From contig NZ_JBHZSG010000016.1 of assembly GCF_043642205.1 (NCBI RefSeq), positions 1-64,000 of the forward strand: a stretch of 64,000 nucleotides of DNA, written 5' to 3'. This stretch comes from Thalassotalea_A litorea (GTDB lineage Bacteria > Pseudomonadota > Gammaproteobacteria > Enterobacterales > Alteromonadaceae). This document shows, piece by piece, positions 61,263 to 64,000 of the stretch (its first letter is position 1; each line of letters starts with the position of its first letter). A model generated the notes under the pieces. That model was not told where the DNA came from. It saw nothing but the letters and a program-made list of their open reading frames with translations, and ran no database searches. Position numbers and translations under genes: made by a program.

Positions 61263-61504
61263 CCCCCATGATTAAATTTATGTAAGTTTTTTCAGCAAAA
61301 ATGCAATTCGTTAATCGGTAGACCTGCCGGGCGTTACCATTAATTCGGTTAAGGGATTTTAGAACCCGCAAGGGAAATCCGATTAAGGGTTTGTTAACGC
61401 ATAAAATCGTGTAAAATCAGCTAACCTAATTTACTATCATTCTTATGTATTTTCTAATCGTTCCGATTATTTAGCTAAATGATGAAAAATAGCAGCAAAC
61501 AACT

Positions 61505-62476
61505 ATGAAAATCGAGCAAATTCAAACCCTGGCACAAACGGATATGAATGCCGTCAATAAACTGATATTTGATCAGCTGGCATCGGATGTCGCCCTGATT
61601 AATCAGCTTGGCATGTATATAGTGAACGCCGGTGGCAAGCGTATGCGCCCGTTATTGACGGTTCTGGCAGCCAGAGCGATGGGTTATGAAGGGAAAGACC
61701 ATGTATGTTTGGCGGCAATTATTGAGTTCATCCATACCGCTACATTATTGCACGATGATGTTGTCGATGAATCGGAACTCCGTCGAGGCAGAGAGACTGC
61801 CAATGCACTATTTGGCAACAGTGCCAGTGTATTAGTCGGTGACTTCCTCTATACCCGCTCGTTTCAAATGATGGTTACCTTGCAAAATATGACGGTCATG
61901 GAAGTCTTGTCCGATGCAACGAATATTGTTGCCGAAGGTGAAGTCTTGCAGTTGATGAATTGTAATGATGCTGACACCACCGAAGAAAGCTATATGCAGG
62001 TGATATATTGCAAGACCGCGAAACTGTTTGAAGCGGCAACCCGACTGGCTGCGGTTATTATGGAACAATCAAAGTCCGTGGAAGAAGCAATGACGGTATA
62101 TGGACGCCATTTGGGTACGGCGTTTCAACTGGTTGATGATTTGTTGGATTACACCGCAGATGCCCAGGAAATGGGAAAAAATGTTGGTGATGACTTAAGT
62201 GAAGGAAAACCAACATTACCTTTACTTTATGCCATGCAAAAAGGGTCTGAAGCCGAAGCGAAGCGAATTCGTGAAGCGATCGAAACCTGCAATGGTATGC
62301 AGCATTTGGATGAAATTCTGGCAATTTTAGAGCGCACGGGCGCATTAGAATATACCTATCAAAAAGCTGTAGATGAGTCACAAAAAGCAATAGCCGCCTT
62401 GTCTGTTTTGCCAGAGAGCGAATATAAACAAGCACTAATTGCGTTGGCGGGAATAGCCGTGGAACGTTCCGCTTAA
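61505..62476 (+). CDS. ispB: octaprenyl diphosphate synthase IspB
   Basis: A trans-polyprenyl synthase making the side chain of ubiquinone/menaquinone. It has 323 residues. The first aspartate-rich motif is LLHDDVVDESELRRG near residue 83, the second is LVDDLLDYTAD near 207, and GGKRMRP near 44 binds the allylic substrate. Divergent from rplU, as in E. coli. It is followed by a shared terminator with mdh. Confidence 0.96.
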   Translation: MKIEQIQTLAQTDMNAVNKLIFDQLASDVALINQLGMYIVNAGGKRMRPLLTVLAARAMGYEGKDHVCLAAIIEFIHTATLLHDDVVDESELRRGRETANALFGNSASVLVGDFLYTRSFQMMVTLQNMTVMEVLSDATNIVAEGEVLQLMNCNDADTTEESYMQVIYCKTAKLFEAATRLAAVIMEQSKSVEEAMTVYGRHLGTAFQLVDDLLDYTADAQEMGKNVGDDLSEGKPTLPLLYAMQKGSEAEAKRIREAIETCNGMQHLDEILAILERTGALEYTYQKAVDESQKAIAALSVLPESEYKQALIALAGIAVERSA

Positions 62477-62631
62477 ATTAACGATCACTGTGTGCGTTTT
62501 ATAAGTGTTCATATCCAGCGCTGTCCTTGTATTTATCTCGACTGCAAAACTTGAGGGCAACTGTGCAATTTTCCATAAATGGCGCTTCTCTTATCGCCAT
62601 CTTCCTCTACAGACTCTACAGAAGCAAAAAC

Positions 62632-62658
62632 AAAAAAGCCCGCATTGCGGGCTTTTTT
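62632..62658. terminator. bidirectional terminator between ispB and mdh
   Basis: Perfect hairpin GCCCGC-ATT-GCGGGC flanked by six A and six T. It is nearly the same sequence as the hldE/tolC terminator at 21290-21316. Confidence 0.93.
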
Positions 62659-62675
62659 AGAAATCCAAATCTGGC

Positions 62676-63614
62676 TTATTGGTTGATAAAATCAACGCCT
62701 TCTTGAATGTCTTTGTTTAGAGTTGCTAGCATATCATCTTTAGCTTGTTGCTCAAAAGCACTTAGCTCGCCGTATGCAAGGTACTCTTCTACACCGTTTT
62801 TACCAAGGCGTACTGGTTGGGCGAAATATTGTGCATCGCCGGTATTGCCTTCAACATAAGCGTAGTCGACAACGTTCTCTTCGCCTTGAAGACCTTTGAT
62901 AAGAGATAGACAAAAACGTGCCGCTGCAGCACCCATAGAAAGGGTTGCAGAACCGCCACCGGCTTTGGCATTAACAACTTCTGTACCAGCATTTTGGATA
63001 CGAGGTGTTAACGCAGCAACTTCTTCATCAGTAAACTCAACGCCTTCAACCTGTGAAAGAAGAGGAAGGATAGTGGTACCAGAGTGACCACCAATTACCG
63101 GAACCTTAGTGTTCGCAACATCAAGGCCTTTCAGTTCAGCAACGAAGGCTTCAGAACGGATAACGTCAAGAGTCGTTACACCGAAAACACGGTTTGCTTC
63201 ATAAGTACCGGCTTTTTTGAATACTTCAGCAACGATTGGTACAGTGCCGTTTACTGGGTTAGTAATTACCCCAACTAACGCTTTCGGACAGTTTTTAACG
63301 ATGCCTTCAGCAAGCGTTTTGATGATGCCAGCGTTTACAGCGAATAGATCAGCACGATCCATACCTGGCTTACGAGGCATGCCCGCAGGGATCACAACGA
63401 CATCTGCGCCAGCGAGTGCAGGGTCTAAATCTTCTTTTGAGTAACCTTTAACAGATACTGCTGTCGGGATGTGTGATAAATCTACCGCAACGCCAGGTAC
63501 AACAGGTGCAACGTCGTATAAAGATAATTCAGAGCCAGCAGGCAATTGAGTTTTTAACAGTAAAGATAACGCTTGACCGATACCACCAGCTGCGCCTAGA
63601 ACAGTAACTTTCAT
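62676..63614 (-). CDS. mdh: malate dehydrogenase Mdh
   Basis: NAD-dependent interconversion of malate and oxaloacetate in the TCA cycle. It has 312 residues, the E. coli length. The Rossmann start VTVLGAAGGIGQALSLLL, GMPRKPGMDR (substrate arginines, about 78-87) and the catalytic histidine in IGGHSGTTILPL near 177 are all present. Divergent from argR, as in many gammaproteobacteria. Confidence 0.97.
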   Translation of the reverse strand: MKVTVLGAAGGIGQALSLLLKTQLPAGSELSLYDVAPVVPGVAVDLSHIPTAVSVKGYSKEDLDPALAGADVVVIPAGMPRKPGMDRADLFAVNAGIIKTLAEGIVKNCPKALVGVITNPVNGTVPIVAEVFKKAGTYEANRVFGVTTLDVIRSEAFVAELKGLDVANTKVPVIGGHSGTTILPLLSQVEGVEFTDEEVAALTPRIQNAGTEVVNAKAGGGSATLSMGAAAARFCLSLIKGLQGEENVVDYAYVEGNTGDAQYFAQPVRLGKNGVEEYLAYGELSAFEQQAKDDMLATLNKDIQEGVDFINQ

Positions 63615-63954
63615 TTAACTTCTCCGAGGGTTGTTGAGTAACTTTACTCGATTGAGATTTGTTCTGATTCAGGCGTCGTTCACATTGATTCAAACGTCAA
63701 TAAGACGTGGATGAAATACGGAAACTTACGACATTTGCTAAATCAGCGGCTCCCCATAATGTTTTATGAACATGCTATTCGATAAAAATCGAGTTTAAAG
63801 GGGAAAATATCAATCAAATTTTTGGCGCACAAACCATACCGAATCGTGGCCGAAAATACAATCGATTTTATCAGCAGAAAAAAAATGGTATGCTTGGCAA
63901 AGCAAGGCGTTACGTTCGTTATTTCACGTTTGAACAGGCTGTCAGAGACCTACT
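63615..63954. other. divergent mdh-argR intergenic region
   Basis: A 340-base gap that should hold both promoters. A palindrome TCGAT-AAAA-ATCGA (63779-63792) and a GAGTAA/TTACTC inverted repeat near the mdh start are visible. I found no convincing pair of ARG boxes, although autoregulation of argR would predict them. Confidence 0.45.
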
Positions 63955-64000
63955 ATGTCATTACAACAAAAGCAGGAAGCATTAGTAAATGCTTTTAAGG
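63955..64000 (+). CDS. argR: arginine repressor ArgR (first 15 codons, cut by window end)
   Basis: The ATG at 63955 starts MSLQQKQEALVNAFK, which resembles the winged-helix N-terminus of ArgR (KQEELVKAFK in E. coli). The position opposite mdh is the standard one. The gene runs out of the window, so length and C-terminal arginine-binding domain cannot be checked. Confidence 0.85.
   Translation, partial: MSLQQKQEALVNAFK

Noticed and set aside
63759..63785. ARG-box-like sequence TATGAACATGCTATTCGA before argR
   Set aside because: Spacing and half-sites do not match the TGAAT-N4-ATTCA consensus well, and no second box was found at one turn distance.
1..64000. CRISPR arrays, tRNA or rRNA genes, phage genes and intact insertion sequences
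   Set aside because: None were recognised; the only repeated units are the MITE-like copies, the duplicated transferase genes and small hairpins. Subtle RNA genes could still be missed by eye.

Overview
The window looks like chromosomal DNA of a marine gammaproteobacterium of the order Alteromonadales, most likely Colwelliaceae (Colwellia/Thalassotalea type). This rests on gene order (tolC-nudF-yqiB-cpdA-yqiA-parE, parC-plsC, thrABC, obg/rpmA/rplU/ispB, mdh|argR), protein resemblance and moderate to low GC. It is an inference; no database was searched. Almost everything is coding, genes are closely packed on both strands, and no tRNA, rRNA, CRISPR array or prophage was seen.

Layout. 1-5000: leuABCD operon on the minus strand behind a leucine-rich leader peptide and attenuator. 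5100-10000: a glycerol-phosphate cluster (two TagD-like cytidylyltransferases, three CDP-glycerol glycerophosphotransferase-family proteins) running into ygiM. 10300-21200: ygiF, glnE, lpxL-like and hldE, a block that is conserved in enterobacteria but is split here by a five-gene PspA/DUF350/DUF2170/lipoprotein cluster with twin palindromic operators. 21300-27900: tolC, nudF, yqiB, cpdA, yqiA, parE and a SYLF lipoprotein. 28100-31400: an arsR-GAPDH-arsJ arsenate-detoxification cassette plus a VOC protein, set between parE and parC. 31600-35300: parC, plsC, rraB. 35300-38700: small and housekeeping genes (SDR, DUF3718-like, yebG, ygjP). 38700-44400: thrABC with its own leader peptide and attenuator, then ung. 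44700-49500: GNAT, FAD oxidoreductase, small conserved protein, 2-hydroxyacid dehydrogenase, porin. 49800-54300: a cysteine desulfurase / metallo-beta-lactamase-fold / rhodanese triple fusion, iscX and maeA. 54400-58600: two sulfotransferase-like genes, folA, an M20 peptidase. 58800-64000: obg, rpmA, rplU, ispB, mdh and the first codons of argR.

The most distinctive structural feature is a family of about 275-bp non-coding elements with terminal inverted repeats (ends TACCAATCACATT/AATGTGATTGGTA). There are three full copies (15519-15791, 44413-44688, 60091-60366), one copy cut by the window edge (1-72) and a probable remnant (58782-58799). They look like MITEs. The inferred target duplication is TTA/TAA, and in two cases that triplet is the stop codon of the neighbouring gene (leuD, obg).

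How the genes work together: amino-acid biosynthesis operons under attenuation (leu, thr); envelope functions (hldE, lpxL, tolC, glycerol-phosphate transferases, PspA-like membrane stress, plsC, porin); DNA topology and repair (parE, parC, ung, yebG); sulfur and Fe-S handling (fusion protein, iscX); and central carbon metabolism (maeA, mdh). The best candidates for new biology are the element family and its insertion preference, the twin-operator PspA/DUF350 cluster, the sulfur-transfer triple fusion with a degenerate metal site, and the glycerol-phosphate cluster in a Gram-negative background.
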